A stretch of DNA of 64,000 bases, taken from assembly GCF_016462415.1 (NCBI RefSeq), contig NZ_JAEMTF010000010.1, positions 1-64,000 of the forward strand. Direction: 5' to 3'. Below, in pieces: positions 34,202 through 42,917 of the stretch (its first letter is position 1; the number at the start of each line of letters is the position of its first letter). Below the pieces are notes generated by a model that did no database searches, had not been told where the DNA came from, and saw only the letters and a list, made by a program, of their open reading frames with translations. The DNA comes from Williamsia sp. (GTDB lineage Bacteria; Actinomycetota; Actinomycetes; Mycobacteriales; Mycobacteriaceae). Both the position numbers and the translations under genes were made by a program.

Positions 34202-35184
34202 TGTTGGCGCGTAACGCCGAGTCGCTGTACTGGATCGGCCGCTATGTCGAGCGGGCCGACGACACCGCCCGGATCCTCGACGTCGCGGTGCACCAGCTGC
34301 TCGAGGACGCCACCGTCGACCCGGACCGCACCTGCCGGCTGGTGCTGCAGGTGCTGGGCATGGAGCCGCCCGCTGACGTCGACAAGCTCGACGTGTGGTC
34401 GTTGACCGAACGCGTGGCCTACGACAAGAAGGGCCACGGATCGATCGTGGACTGCATCGCCGCCGGTCGTGAGAACGCCCGTGGCGCACGGGAGGTCACG
34501 TCCAGCGAGATGTGGGAATGCCTGAACACCACCTACAACGGGCTCGCCGAGGCCGAGCGGGCCGCCCGCAAGCTGGGGCCCTACGAGTTCCTCTCCTACG
34601 TCAAGAATCGCGCCGCCATGTTCGCCGGGCTCGCCGACGCGACGCTCAGTCGGGACGACGGATACCGGTTCCTGTTGCTCGGTCGGTCCGTCGAGCGTGT
34701 GGACATGACCATCCGGATGCTGTTGTCGCGTGCCGGTGACCGGTCGGGATCACCCGCCTGGGTCACCGTGCTGCGATCGGCGGGAGCCCACGACACCTAC
34801 CTGCGCACCTACCGCGGTGCGCTCGACGCCAGCCGGGTGGTCGAGTTCATGTTGTTGGACAGGCTCTTTCCCCGGTCGGTGTTCCACGCGATCACCCTGG
34901 CCGAGGAATCGCTGATGGAGCTCGACAACCGGCCCAACAGCCGTGTCGGTGCACGTGCCGAGGCGCAGCGCCTCCTGGGTCGTGCCCGCAGCTCTCTGGA
35001 GTTCATGCAACCCGGTTTGCTGCTCGACGATCTCCAGGACCGACTGTTGGCCCTGCAGGAGACCTGCCGGGATCTGAACGAGGCTGTCACACTGCAGTAT
35101 TTCCACGTCACCCCGTATGTGGCATGGGCGGACGTCCGGGCGAGTTCCGCCGAGGACCACTTCATCGAGGAGAGTGAACTGTGA
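34198..35184 (+). CDS. Alpha-E domain protein (COG2307/DUF403)
   Basis: 328 residues, all helical. The start MMLARNAESLYWIGRYVERADDTARIL is the family signature; LLLGRSVERVDMTIRMLL repeats a related E-R-x-D pattern near residue 160. Always found with the ATP-grasp and transglutaminase-like partners; biochemical role not established, though it is predicted to act in the same ligation reaction. Counterpart of Rv2410c. Overlaps both neighbours by 4 bases. Confidence 0.9.
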   Translation: MMLARNAESLYWIGRYVERADDTARILDVAVHQLLEDATVDPDRTCRLVLQVLGMEPPADVDKLDVWSLTERVAYDKKGHGSIVDCIAAGRENARGAREVTSSEMWECLNTTYNGLAEAERAARKLGPYEFLSYVKNRAAMFAGLADATLSRDDGYRFLLLGRSVERVDMTIRMLLSRAGDRSGSPAWVTVLRSAGAHDTYLRTYRGALDASRVVEFMLLDRLFPRSVFHAITLAEESLMELDNRPNSRVGARAEAQRLLGRARSSLEFMQPGLLLDDLQDRLLALQETCRDLNEAVTLQYFHVTPYVAWADVRASSAEDHFIEESEL

Positions 35185-36029
35185 GCTGGCGCCTGCGGGT
35201 CGTGCATTCCACCGGATTCGCCTACAACGCGCCGGTGACCTCGTCGTACAACGAGGCGCGTCTGACGCCGCGCAGCGACAACCGGCAGAACGTGATCGTC
35301 AACCGCGTCGAGACGGTGCCCGCCACGCGTTCCTATCGCTACACCGACTACTGGGGCACCGCGGTCACCGCCTTCGACCTCCATGCGCCGCATGAGGAAC
35401 TCGAGGTGTCGGGATCGTCGGTGGTGGAGACCGAGGCGGGCAACCGCCCGACCGAGGCCGAGCAGACCGACTGGGACGACCTCAAGACCGAGTACGTGAT
35501 CGATCGGTTCGACGAGGTCCTGGGCAAGACCGACTACGTGCCCCGCAACCGCCAACTCGCGGCGACGGCCCGCAAGCTGTCGAAGGGGCTGGATCCGAGC
35601 TCCGCGGTCGTGGCGATCTGCAGTTGGGTGCACTCGGAGATGCAGTACGTCCCCGGCACCACCGGCGTGCACACCAGCGCGGTCGACGCGTGGAGCGAGC
35701 GCAAAGGCGTGTGCCAGGACTACGCGCATCTGACGTTGTTGATGCTGCGCAGCCTCGGCATCCCGGCCCGGTATGTCTCGGGGTACCTGCACCCGAGCCG
35801 CGACGCCGCCATCGACCAGGTCGTCGAGGGTCAGAGCCACGCCTGGATCGAGGCCTGGACCGGTACCTGGTGGGGATACGACCCCACCAACGACGTGCCG
35901 ATCAACGAGCAGCACGTGTCGGTCGGCATCGGTCGCGACTACTCCGATGTCCCTCCACTGAAGGGCATCTACACCGGCGGCGGGGCCACCGATCTCGATG
36001 TGGTCGTGGAGATCACGCGTCTGGCCTAG
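35181..36029 (+). CDS. Transglutaminase-like cysteine peptidase family protein
   Basis: 282 residues. An N-terminal beta domain (LRVVHSTGFAYNAPVTSSYNEARLTPR) precedes a transglutaminase core with catalytic Cys in KGVCQDYAHLTLLMLRSLGIPARYVSGYL, His in SHAWIEAW and Asp in GYDPTNDVP. Counterpart of Rv2409c. It is predicted to cleave or transfer a peptide bond on the product or substrate of the adjacent ATP-grasp ligase. GTG start in a GTGA overlap with the alpha-E gene. Confidence 0.92.
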   Translation: MSWRLRVVHSTGFAYNAPVTSSYNEARLTPRSDNRQNVIVNRVETVPATRSYRYTDYWGTAVTAFDLHAPHEELEVSGSSVVETEAGNRPTEAEQTDWDDLKTEYVIDRFDEVLGKTDYVPRNRQLAATARKLSKGLDPSSAVVAICSWVHSEMQYVPGTTGVHTSAVDAWSERKGVCQDYAHLTLLMLRSLGIPARYVSGYLHPSRDAAIDQVVEGQSHAWIEAWTGTWWGYDPTNDVPINEQHVSVGIGRDYSDVPPLKGIYTGGGATDLDVVVEITRLA

Positions 36030-36044
36030 ACGTCCGTCCCGCGG

Positions 36045-36066
36045 GGGCCGGGATCACTCCCGGCCC
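36045..36066. terminator. Hairpin terminator between the transglutaminase and aldo-keto reductase genes
   Basis: 9-bp perfect stem (GGGCCGGGA / TCCCGGCCC) with a 4-base loop, overlapping the stop codon region of the opposing reductase gene. Confidence 0.65.
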
Positions 36067-37046
36067 TGCGAGACCCAGTTCGGGTCGCCCGACCGCGCGC
36101 CGGCCACGAGGTCGGCGGCCGCGTCGAGTCGCGTGATCTGTTCGTCGGTCAACGACAACGACAGCGCGCCGAGGTTCTCGGTGATGCGGGCGGGGTTGCG
36201 CGTGCCCGGGATCGGGACGGAAGCGATACCCAGGGTGGTGGCTCGGGAGAGCAACCAGGCCAGGCTGACCTGCGCCGGGGTGGCATCGAGCTCGTCGGCC
36301 ACGCCACGCACGACGTCGACCACGGCTGCGTTGGCATCGAGGTTCGCACCTGCGAAGCGTGGGATCTTGTGGCGGAAGTCGTTGTCGGACAGGGTCGCCA
36401 CCGTTCCGGTGAGGAAGCCGCGACCCAGCGGGGAGTAGGGCACGAAGCCGACGCCGTGTTCGACGGCCGCGGGGACCACGCCGCGCTCCACATCGCGCGA
36501 CCACAGGGACCACTCGCTCTGCACCGCGGCGATGGGGTGTACGGCACTCGCAGTGGCGATCTCGTCCGCGGTCACCTCGGAGAGGCCCAGATGGCGAACC
36601 TTGCCCGCGGCGACGAGTTCGGCCATCGCGCCGACGGTCTCCTCGATCGGCACCGACACATCGCGGCGGTGCATGTAGTACAGGTCGATCGTGTCGACGC
36701 CGAGCCGCTCCAGGCTCTCGTCGCAGCACGCGAGCACGTAGTCGTGCTCGCCACGGGCGGTCGGACGCGATTCTCCCGAGATCGAGAGTCCGACGATGCC
36801 GAATTTCGTTGCCAGGGTGACCTCGTCGCGCCGGTCGCGGAGGACCTCGCCGACCAGTCGCTCGTTCTCGCCGTCGGCGTAGACGTTGGCGGTGTCGATG
36901 AACGTCATGCCCTGGTCGATCGCGCTGTGCAGGGCAGCGAGCCCCTGGGTGTGCGACACCGATCCGTAGACCTGCGCGACCGCCATGGCGCCGAATCCCA
37001 GTGCGCTGACGGTGAGACCGTCACCCAGGTGTGTCTGCCGTGTCAT
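36054..37046 (-). CDS. Aldo-keto reductase
   Basis: 330 residues, TIM-barrel NADPH-dependent carbonyl reductase. The catalytic tetrad is readable: Asp and Tyr in FIDTANVYADGENE, Lys in VTLATKFG and His in LYYMHRRD. The C-terminal GIASVPIPGTRNPARITEN is the cofactor phosphate loop. The MerR-type regulator gene lies directly upstream with its stop one base from this start, so the pair forms one regulated transcript responding to an unidentified signal. Confidence 0.92.
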   Translation of the reverse strand: MTRQTHLGDGLTVSALGFGAMAVAQVYGSVSHTQGLAALHSAIDQGMTFIDTANVYADGENERLVGEVLRDRRDEVTLATKFGIVGLSISGESRPTARGEHDYVLACCDESLERLGVDTIDLYYMHRRDVSVPIEETVGAMAELVAAGKVRHLGLSEVTADEIATASAVHPIAAVQSEWSLWSRDVERGVVPAAVEHGVGFVPYSPLGRGFLTGTVATLSDNDFRHKIPRFAGANLDANAAVVDVVRGVADELDATPAQVSLAWLLSRATTLGIASVPIPGTRNPARITENLGALSLSLTDEQITRLDAAADLVAGARSGDPNWVSQGRE

Positions 37047-37047
37047 C

Positions 37048-37503
37048 TCATGAGTCTCTCTGTGCGGAACGGTCGGCGGCGGTGCACTCGCCGCCGGATT
37101 CGATGAGTGCGGAGTAGTGCCTGATCTTGTTCTCGAGTGCGTCGCTGGTCTCGTCGATCAGCCTGCGCCGCTCGGCGATTCGCGCCCGGTGGGCGAGCAG
37201 GATCGCCAGACGTTCCGGGTGGGTGTCGGGTCCGCCCTCGATCAACTGGGCGAAGCGACGCATGTCGGCCACAGGCAGCCCGGTCTCGCGCAACCGAACG
37301 AGCAGTGTGATCACGCCGATGTAGCGGTCGGTGTAGCGACGACGCCGGTCGCCGCCGCGGGGGATCGGCGGCACCATGCCCTCGCGCTCGTACCAGCGCA
37401 ACGTGTCGGGCGTCAGACCGGTGATGGTCGACACCTCGGCGATGCCGTAGGTGCGCTCGTCGTCGGTGCCGCCGGAGACCAGCGGATCGGTGGTTGTGGT
37501 CAC
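37048..37503 (-). CDS. MerR-family transcriptional regulator
   Basis: 151 residues. The winged-helix start YGIAEVSTITGLTPDTLRWYEREGMVPP and RRRYTDRYIGVITLLVRLRETGLPVADM are typical; a dimerisation helix follows (LAHRARIAERRRLIDETSDALENKI). A single Cys near the end (GGECTAAD) gives no clear metal site, so the inducer is probably an organic compound. GTG 37503 is set by the promoter: -10 TACGCT lies 6 bases upstream. Autoregulation and control of the downstream aldo-keto reductase are inferred from the operator. Confidence 0.9.
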   Translation of the reverse strand: MTTTTDPLVSGGTDDERTYGIAEVSTITGLTPDTLRWYEREGMVPPIPRGGDRRRRYTDRYIGVITLLVRLRETGLPVADMRRFAQLIEGGPDTHPERLAILLAHRARIAERRRLIDETSDALENKIRHYSALIESGGECTAADRSAQRDS

Positions 37504-37509
37504 CGACCA

Positions 37510-37540
37510 AGCGTAGGAGCTGGAGTGCACTCCAACGCAA
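37510..37540 (-). promoter_or_regulatory. MerR-type promoter/operator with 19-bp spacer
   Basis: On the minus strand: -35 TTGCGT (37535-37540), exactly 19 bases, -10 TACGCT (37510-37515). Centred in the spacer is the perfect 14-base palindrome TGGAGTGCACTCCA (37521-37534). A 19-bp spacer with a dyad between the boxes is the classic arrangement that MerR proteins distort to activate transcription. The start codon follows 6 bases after the -10, so the message is leaderless. Confidence 0.8.
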
Positions 37541-37570
37541 GGGTCGCCCGAAATGTCGGTCCAGGCGTCG

Positions 37571-38140
37571 TCAGTTCCAGCCGTACCCGCTGCGCAGGCG
37601 GTCGGCGACCGCGTCGAAGCGGGATCGGTCGAGGATCGCGCCCTCGCGGCGGATGCCCTGTTCAGGGACGTCGAGCACGCGGTCGAGACGTACGTAGCTG
37701 ACCTTGTGACCGCCATCCCACGAACCCGTTCCCACCTCGAGCCAGTCGGGGTCGTCGGCGCGGTGGCCCTGGCTCGAGAGCATCAGACCCAGCAGCGTGG
37801 TCCCGTCTCGCCCGACCACCAGCACCGGGCGGTCCTTGCCCTGGGAGGCGTCCTCCTCGAAGGCGACCCACGTCCACACGATCTCGCCGGGGTCGGCGGC
37901 GCCGTCGAGCGCTGGGCTGTACTCGATGCGTCGCGCTCGATCGGCGGTGGGACGGTCGGTGTCGGTGACGGGGCGTCCCTGCGGGCCGGGAGCGGCGCTC
38001 GGCGTCGTGGTGCCGCCGTTCATCCGCGCGGTGATCGCGGCCTTGCCCTTGTCGAGGGCGCCCGATCGCTGGAGTTCGCGGTAGATGCGCGGCCCGTGTT
38101 GCCGGGCCAGTCGTAGGGCCACGGATGTCCAGTTCGCCAT
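37571..38140 (-). CDS. PemK/MazF-like (type II toxin fold) protein, no adjacent antitoxin
   Basis: 189 residues, matching the position and general form of Rv2405. After a basic N-terminus, residues 65-189 show [42 protein letters not shown] and [26 protein letters not shown], the SH3-like barrel pattern of PemK/MazF. No small antitoxin gene lies beside it and conservation next to lepA argues for a housekeeping RNA- or protein-binding role rather than a mobile toxin. ATG supported by a -10 box 7 bases upstream. Confidence 0.78.
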   Translation of the reverse strand: MANWTSVALRLARQHGPRIYRELQRSGALDKGKAAITARMNGGTTTPSAAPGPQGRPVTDTDRPTADRARRIEYSPALDGAADPGEIVWTWVAFEEDASQGKDRPVLVVGRDGTTLLGLMLSSQGHRADDPDWLEVGTGSWDGGHKVSYVRLDRVLDVPEQGIRREGAILDRSRFDAVADRLRSGYGWN

Positions 38141-38147
38141 GGGGACG

Positions 38148-38153
38148 AATCTA
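38148..38153 (-). promoter_or_regulatory. -10 box of leaderless promoter for the PemK-like gene
   Basis: TAGATT on the minus strand, then 7 bases, then the ATG at 38140. It sits at the 3' end of the upstream hydrolase gene region. Confidence 0.5.
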
Positions 38154-38840
38154 ATCGGTCGGGCGGCCCACGAGATGCGACAGCACCGCAGCGGTGGTCA
38201 GTTCGGCCGTCGGCTTGCGGTCGGGTCGCAGATCATGCCCGGTGCCGGTGATCTCCACCACAGTCGTCGGCGCCGGGATCAGGGCGACGGCGGCGGTGAG
38301 TTCGTCGGTGGTCGCGAACGGGTCCGACGGCCCGTGCACCACGACGACCGGCCGGGTGATGCGGGGCAGGTGCTCGACGCGCAGGCGATCGGGCTTGCCG
38401 GGCGGGTGCAGCGGATACGACGTCAGCAACAGTCCGTCGGCGACCGAGGCGTCGTCGGCGACGACCATCGACGCCTGCCTGCCGCCGTAGGAGTGCCCGC
38501 CGACGATGAGTGGGCCGGCCCCCAGCTCGCGCAGCAGCGCACACGCCCGGGCGATGCCGTCCCGGTCACGCGCCGATCCGGACGGACTGGGCGGGCCCTT
38601 CGGGCGGTTCTGCCGATACGGGAGATCGATCCGGGCGACCAGGACCCCACGTGCACTCAGCGCGGCTCCCAGCTGACGAAGCAGCAGGCCGTCGTGGTTG
38701 CCGCCGGCCCCGTGGGTGAGCACGGCGGTCGCGATCGGTTCGCCGGCCGGGCGGTGCAGGACCCCGACGACACCGTCGTCGGCCAGGGGCTCGCCGGTCG
38801 TCCGGTCGTCGCCGGCGCCGGCGTCATCATGGTTGGCCAC
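38151..38840 (-). CDS. Alpha/beta hydrolase (Tex30/KANL3 or dienelactone-hydrolase-like)
   Basis: 229 residues. Oxyanion loop [14 protein letters not shown], nucleophile elbow [12 protein letters not shown], acid in [13 protein letters not shown] and His in [10 protein letters not shown] complete the triad. Substrate unknown. The GTG at 38840 is supported by TACCGT 7 bases upstream; the 780-residue ORF in this frame is mostly antisense to lepA. Divergent from lepA. Confidence 0.85.
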   Translation of the reverse strand: MANHDDAGAGDDRTTGEPLADDGVVGVLHRPAGEPIATAVLTHGAGGNHDGLLLRQLGAALSARGVLVARIDLPYRQNRPKGPPSPSGSARDRDGIARACALLRELGAGPLIVGGHSYGGRQASMVVADDASVADGLLLTSYPLHPPGKPDRLRVEHLPRITRPVVVVHGPSDPFATTDELTAAVALIPAPTTVVEITGTGHDLRPDRKPTAELTTAAVLSHLVGRPTD

Positions 38841-38847
38841 GGCGCCC

Positions 38848-38853
38848 ACGGTA
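38848..38853 (-). promoter_or_regulatory. -10 box of leaderless promoter for the alpha/beta hydrolase
   Basis: TACCGT on the minus strand, then 7 bases, then the GTG at 38840. Confidence 0.45.
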
Positions 38854-38942
38854 ACGGTGGGCCCGGCGCCGAGGAGTGCTGCGCACGCCGGGCGGGGTCC
38901 ATGACGTGCGAAACTGGGGGTACGCGACGTCCCGTCAGAGGA

Positions 38943-40808
38943 GTGAGTTCGATTCCCAGCTTTGCCGACACCACCTTCACCGATCCCGAACGGATCCGGA
39001 ACTTCTGCATCATCGCCCACATCGACCATGGCAAGTCGACGCTGGCCGATCGCATGTTGCAGCTCACCGGTGTCGTCGAGGCGCGGCAGATGCGGGCGCA
39101 GTACCTCGACCGGATGGACATCGAGCGCGAGCGCGGCATCACCATCAAGGCGCAGAACGTCCGCCTGCCGTGGCAGGTCACGACCGACGGCGTGACGACC
39201 GACTACGTCATGCACCTCATCGACACCCCCGGACACGTCGACTTCACCTATGAGGTGTCGCGCGCGCTGGAGGCCTGTGAGGGTGCGGTGCTGCTCGTCG
39301 ACGCCGCCCAGGGCATCGAGGCGCAGACGCTGGCCAACCTCTACCTGGCCATGGACAAGGACCTCACGATCATCCCGGTCCTGAACAAGATCGACCTGCC
39401 CGCGGCCGATCCCGATCGCTACGCCGCCGAGATCGCACACATCATCGGCTGCGACCCCGACGACATCCTGCGTGTCTCGGGCAAGACCGGTGCCGGCGTC
39501 ACCGAGCTGCTCGACGAGATCGTGAAGCTGATCCCCGCCCCGGTCGGCGACGCCGACGGTCCGACACGGGCGATGATCTTCGACTCGGTCTACGACACCT
39601 ACCGCGGCGTGGTCACCTACGTCCGCGTGGTCGACGGGCGTCTCGAGCCGCGCGTCAAGGTCGAGATGATGTCGACCGGCAGCACGCACGAGTGCCTCGA
39701 GGTGGGCATCGTCTCGCCCGAGCCGAAAGCGTCGAAAGGCCTCGGGGTCGGCGAGGTCGGTTATCTCATCACCGGTGTGAAGGACGTCCGGCAGTCGAAG
39801 GTCGGCGACACGATCACGACCGCCCGAAACGGGGCGACCGACGCATTGACCGGATACCGGGAGCCCCGCCCGATGGTTTACTCCGGGCTCTACCCGGTCG
39901 ACGGGTCGGACTACCCGGATCTGCGCGACGCGCTGGAGAAGTTGCAGCTCAACGACGCCGCGTTGACCTGGGAGCCGGAGACCTCGGTGGCGCTCGGGTT
40001 CGGATTCCGTTGTGGCTTCCTGGGTTTGCTGCACATGGAGATCACACGTGAGCGACTCGAGCGGGAGTTCGACCTCGACCTGATCTCGACCGCGCCGAAC
40101 GTCGTCTACCGGCTCGTCGGCGAGGACGGTGCCGACATGACGGTCACCAACCCGTCGGACTGGCCCGACGGCAAGGCCCAGGCCATCTTCGAACCGATCG
40201 TCAAGACGACGGTGATCGCGCCGAGCGAGTTCGTCGGCACGATCATGGAGCTGTGTCAGTCCCGCCGTGGCGAACTCGGTGGCATGGACTACCTCTCGGA
40301 GACCCGCGTCGAGCTGCGCTACACGATGCCCATGGCCGAGATCATCTTCGACTTCTTCGACGCACTCAAGTCCCGAACGCGTGGATACGCCAGCCTGGAT
40401 TACGAGGAGGCGGGCGAACAGGAATCGGCACTGGTGAAGGTCGACATCCTGCTGCAGGGCGAGGCCGTCGACGCGTTCAGCGCGATCGTGCACAAGGACG
40501 GCGCCTTCGCCTACGGCAACAAGATGACGCTCAAACTCAAAGAGCTCATCCCGCGCCAGCAGTTCGAGGTGCCGATCCAGGCCGCCGTGGGCTCGAAGAT
40601 CATTGCGCGCGAGAACATCCGGGCGATCCGTAAGGACGTGCTCGCCAAGTGCTACGGCGGTGACATCAGCCGTAAGCGCAAACTGCTCGAGAAGCAGAAG
40701 GAGGGCAAGAAGCGGATGAAGACCATCGGTCGGGTCGAGGTCCCGCAGGAGGCCTTCGTGGCGGCGCTGTCATCGGATGCGGGCAACGACAAGTCCAAGG
40801 GCAAGTAG
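38943..40808 (+). CDS. lepA: Elongation factor 4 (LepA)
   Basis: About 621 residues. Ribosome-associated GTPase. G1 [16 protein letters not shown]3 [17 protein letters not shown]4 [10 protein letters not shown], and the LepA-specific C-terminal domain with [17 protein letters not shown]. The start is uncertain: GTG 38943 overlaps the only good Shine-Dalgarno (GAGGAG, 38938-38943); ATG 38901 adds 14 residues; an ATT at 38952 has the best spacing. The 907-residue ORF-track form is an artefact of readthrough into divergent hydrolase DNA. Confidence 0.95.
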   Translation: MSSIPSFADTTFTDPERIRNFCIIAHIDHGKSTLADRMLQLTGVVEARQMRAQYLDRMDIERERGITIKAQNVRLPWQVTTDGVTTDYVMHLIDTPGHVDFTYEVSRALEACEGAVLLVDAAQGIEAQTLANLYLAMDKDLTIIPVLNKIDLPAADPDRYAAEIAHIIGCDPDDILRVSGKTGAGVTELLDEIVKLIPAPVGDADGPTRAMIFDSVYDTYRGVVTYVRVVDGRLEPRVKVEMMSTGSTHECLEVGIVSPEPKASKGLGVGEVGYLITGVKDVRQSKVGDTITTARNGATDALTGYREPRPMVYSGLYPVDGSDYPDLRDALEKLQLNDAALTWEPETSVALGFGFRCGFLGLLHMEITRERLEREFDLDLISTAPNVVYRLVGEDGADMTVTNPSDWPDGKAQAIFEPIVKTTVIAPSEFVGTIMELCQSRRGELGGMDYLSETRVELRYTMPMAEIIFDFFDALKSRTRGYASLDYEEAGEQESALVKVDILLQGEAVDAFSAIVHKDGAFAYGNKMTLKLKELIPRQQFEVPIQAAVGSKIIARENIRAIRKDVLAKCYGGDISRKRKLLEKQKEGKKRMKTIGRVEVPQEAFVAALSSDAGNDKSKGK

Positions 40809-40819
40809 GCCCGCCGCAC

Positions 40820-40825
40820 TACCAT
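40820..40825 (+). promoter_or_regulatory. -10 box of leaderless promoter for the M3 peptidase gene
   Basis: TACCAT, then 7 bases, then the ATG at 40833. Confidence 0.5.
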
Positions 40826-40832
40826 CGTGGGC

Positions 40833-42869
40833 ATGCCGACCAACCCGGTGCTCGCGCCGAGCCCCCACATCCACGGACTGCCCGATTTCCCGTCCATCTC
40901 CGACGACGACTTCGTGCCCGCGTTCGACATCGCGATGGCCGAACACCTGCGTGAGGTTGAGGCGATCGCGGCGGACACCCGGCCGCCGACGTTCGCCAAC
41001 ACCATCGAGGCGTTGGAGCAGACCGGCCGCGCTCTCGCGCAGGCGGCCGGCGTGTTCTTCAATCTCGTGGGCCCGGACACCAATCCGGCCCGCAACGCCA
41101 TCGCTCAGGAACTCGCACCGCGACTGACCGAGCACGGCAACACGATCGCGTTGCACGGCGCCCTGTTCGCACGCATCGAGCAGCTGTACCGGACCCGTGA
41201 CTCGCTCGGTCTCGACGAACCATCACTACGGTTGTTGGAGAGGCGTTTTCGTGACGCTGTGCGTGCCGGTGCGGCGCTCGACGACGACGGCCAGCGTCAG
41301 ATGCGGGAGATCTCCGGACGGCTGTCGACATTGACGACGACCTTCTCGCAGTACGTGCTCGACGACAGCAATGCCAGCGCGGTGCTCGTCGACGACGTGG
41401 CCGCCCTCGACGGCCTGTCGGCGTCGGCGATCTCGGCCGCCGCGGACGCGGCGACCGAGGCGGGCCACGACGGCAAACTGCTGCTGTCCCTGGATCTGCC
41501 GACCAGTCAGTCGGCGCTGGCCTCGTTGACCGACCCGGAGACCCGCAGGCGGGTCTTCGAGGCGTCCGTGAGCCGCTGCTCGCGCGGCAACGAATTCGAC
41601 ACCCGCGCCATGGTCCTGGAGATCACCGCGCTGCGTGCCCGCAGCGCCCGACTGCTCGGCTACCGCAACCACGCCGAGTTCGTCATCGCCGAGCAGACCG
41701 CCCCGGACGCCGATGCGGTGCAGTCGTTCCTGTCCGAGTTGGTCGCCGCCGCGATGCGCGCGGGTGGGCGTGAGCTGACACGGTTGCACGGGTCGGGGTC
41801 CGATCCGATCGCGCCGTCGGACATCACCCACCGGCTCGCGGTCGAGCAGCGGCAGAACTCGGCGGTGTCGCTCGAGGCCTTCGACGACTACTGCGAACTC
41901 GACCGCGTCCTCACCGACGGGGTGTTCGCCGCGGCGCGGGCACTCTACGGACTGCGGATGGTCGAACGTCCGGAGCTGCCGACCTATCACCCCGATGTGC
42001 GCACGTGGGAGGTGTTCGACGCCGACGGGGTGTCGGTGGGGTTGTTCCTCGGCGACTTCTTCGCGCGGCCCAGCAAGCGCGGCGGTGCCTGGATGAACAA
42101 CATCGTCGACCAGTCGCAGCTGCTCGTCACCCACCCGATCGTCGTCAACGTGCTGAATCTGACCAAGCCGCAACCGGGTTCGCCGTGCCTGCTCTCCTTC
42201 GACCAGCTGACCACTCTGTTCCACGAGTTCGGTCACGCGTTGCACGGGCTGCTCTCGGCGGTCCGCTACCCGTCGCAGTCGGGCACCAACGTCCCCCGTG
42301 ATTTCGTCGAGTTCCCATCCCAGGTCAACGAGATGTGGGCCCTGCACCCGACCGTCCTGTCCGGCTACGCCCGACACCACCAGACCGGTGCGGCCATCCC
42401 GCCCGAACTCGCCGAGGCCGCCCGTGAGGCCACCTCGGTCGAGTCCGCGCACAGCACCATCGAATACCTGGCCGCCGCGGTTCTCGACCTCGAGTGGCAC
42501 CGCATCACCGCCGACGACGAGATCACCGACGTCGAGGCCTTCGAGGCCCGTGCACTCGCCTCCGCCGGGGTCGCCAGCGATCTCATCCCGCCGCGCTACC
42601 GCAGCGCCTACTTCAACCACATCTTCGGCGGCGGGTACTCGGCCGGCTACTACTCCTACATCTGGTCGGAGGTGCTCGACGCCGAGACCGAGCAGTGGTT
42701 CCTCGCCAACGGCGGCCTGACCCGCGCCAACGGGCAACGCTTCGCCGACGCGACCCTGTCCCGCGGCGACAGTGTCGATCCCATCGCCGCGCACGCCGAA
42801 CTGATCGGGCGGAGCGCGGAGATCGAGCCGTTGCTGGCGCGCAAGGGACTCGTGGCCGCGGCGGGCTGA
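40833..42869 (+). CDS. M3-family zinc metallopeptidase (peptidyl-dipeptidase Dcp-like)
   Basis: 678 residues. The HExxH zinc motif is in TLFHEFGHALHGLLS with the third-ligand Glu in the downstream FPSQVNEMW helix region; C-terminal FGGGYSAGYYSYIWSEVLDAE is the Dcp/oligopeptidase A substrate-binding loop with conserved Tyr residues. A cytoplasmic oligopeptide-degrading role is expected. Start ATG 40833, 24 bases after lepA, supported by its own -10 box. Confidence 0.93.
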   Translation: MPTNPVLAPSPHIHGLPDFPSISDDDFVPAFDIAMAEHLREVEAIAADTRPPTFANTIEALEQTGRALAQAAGVFFNLVGPDTNPARNAIAQELAPRLTEHGNTIALHGALFARIEQLYRTRDSLGLDEPSLRLLERRFRDAVRAGAALDDDGQRQMREISGRLSTLTTTFSQYVLDDSNASAVLVDDVAALDGLSASAISAAADAATEAGHDGKLLLSLDLPTSQSALASLTDPETRRRVFEASVSRCSRGNEFDTRAMVLEITALRARSARLLGYRNHAEFVIAEQTAPDADAVQSFLSELVAAAMRAGGRELTRLHGSGSDPIAPSDITHRLAVEQRQNSAVSLEAFDDYCELDRVLTDGVFAAARALYGLRMVERPELPTYHPDVRTWEVFDADGVSVGLFLGDFFARPSKRGGAWMNNIVDQSQLLVTHPIVVNVLNLTKPQPGSPCLLSFDQLTTLFHEFGHALHGLLSAVRYPSQSGTNVPRDFVEFPSQVNEMWALHPTVLSGYARHHQTGAAIPPELAEAAREATSVESAHSTIEYLAAAVLDLEWHRITADDEITDVEAFEARALASAGVASDLIPPRYRSAYFNHIFGGGYSAGYYSYIWSEVLDAETEQWFLANGGLTRANGQRFADATLSRGDSVDPIAAHAELIGRSAEIEPLLARKGLVAAAG

Positions 42870-42917
42870 GACGCCCCGACACGGTCGGTGTGCGCCGATC
42901 GCGCGCGGTTGGGCAAG

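Noticed and set aside
31847-34489. 880-residue minus-strand ORF
   Set aside because: Mirror of the ATP-grasp and neighbouring genes; Arg/Leu/Asp shadow composition and no domain.
38151-40493. 780-residue minus-strand ORF
   Set aside because: Only the 3' 690 bases encode a recognisable alpha/beta hydrolase with its own leaderless start; the rest is antisense to lepA with Asp/Gly/Arg-rich shadow composition.
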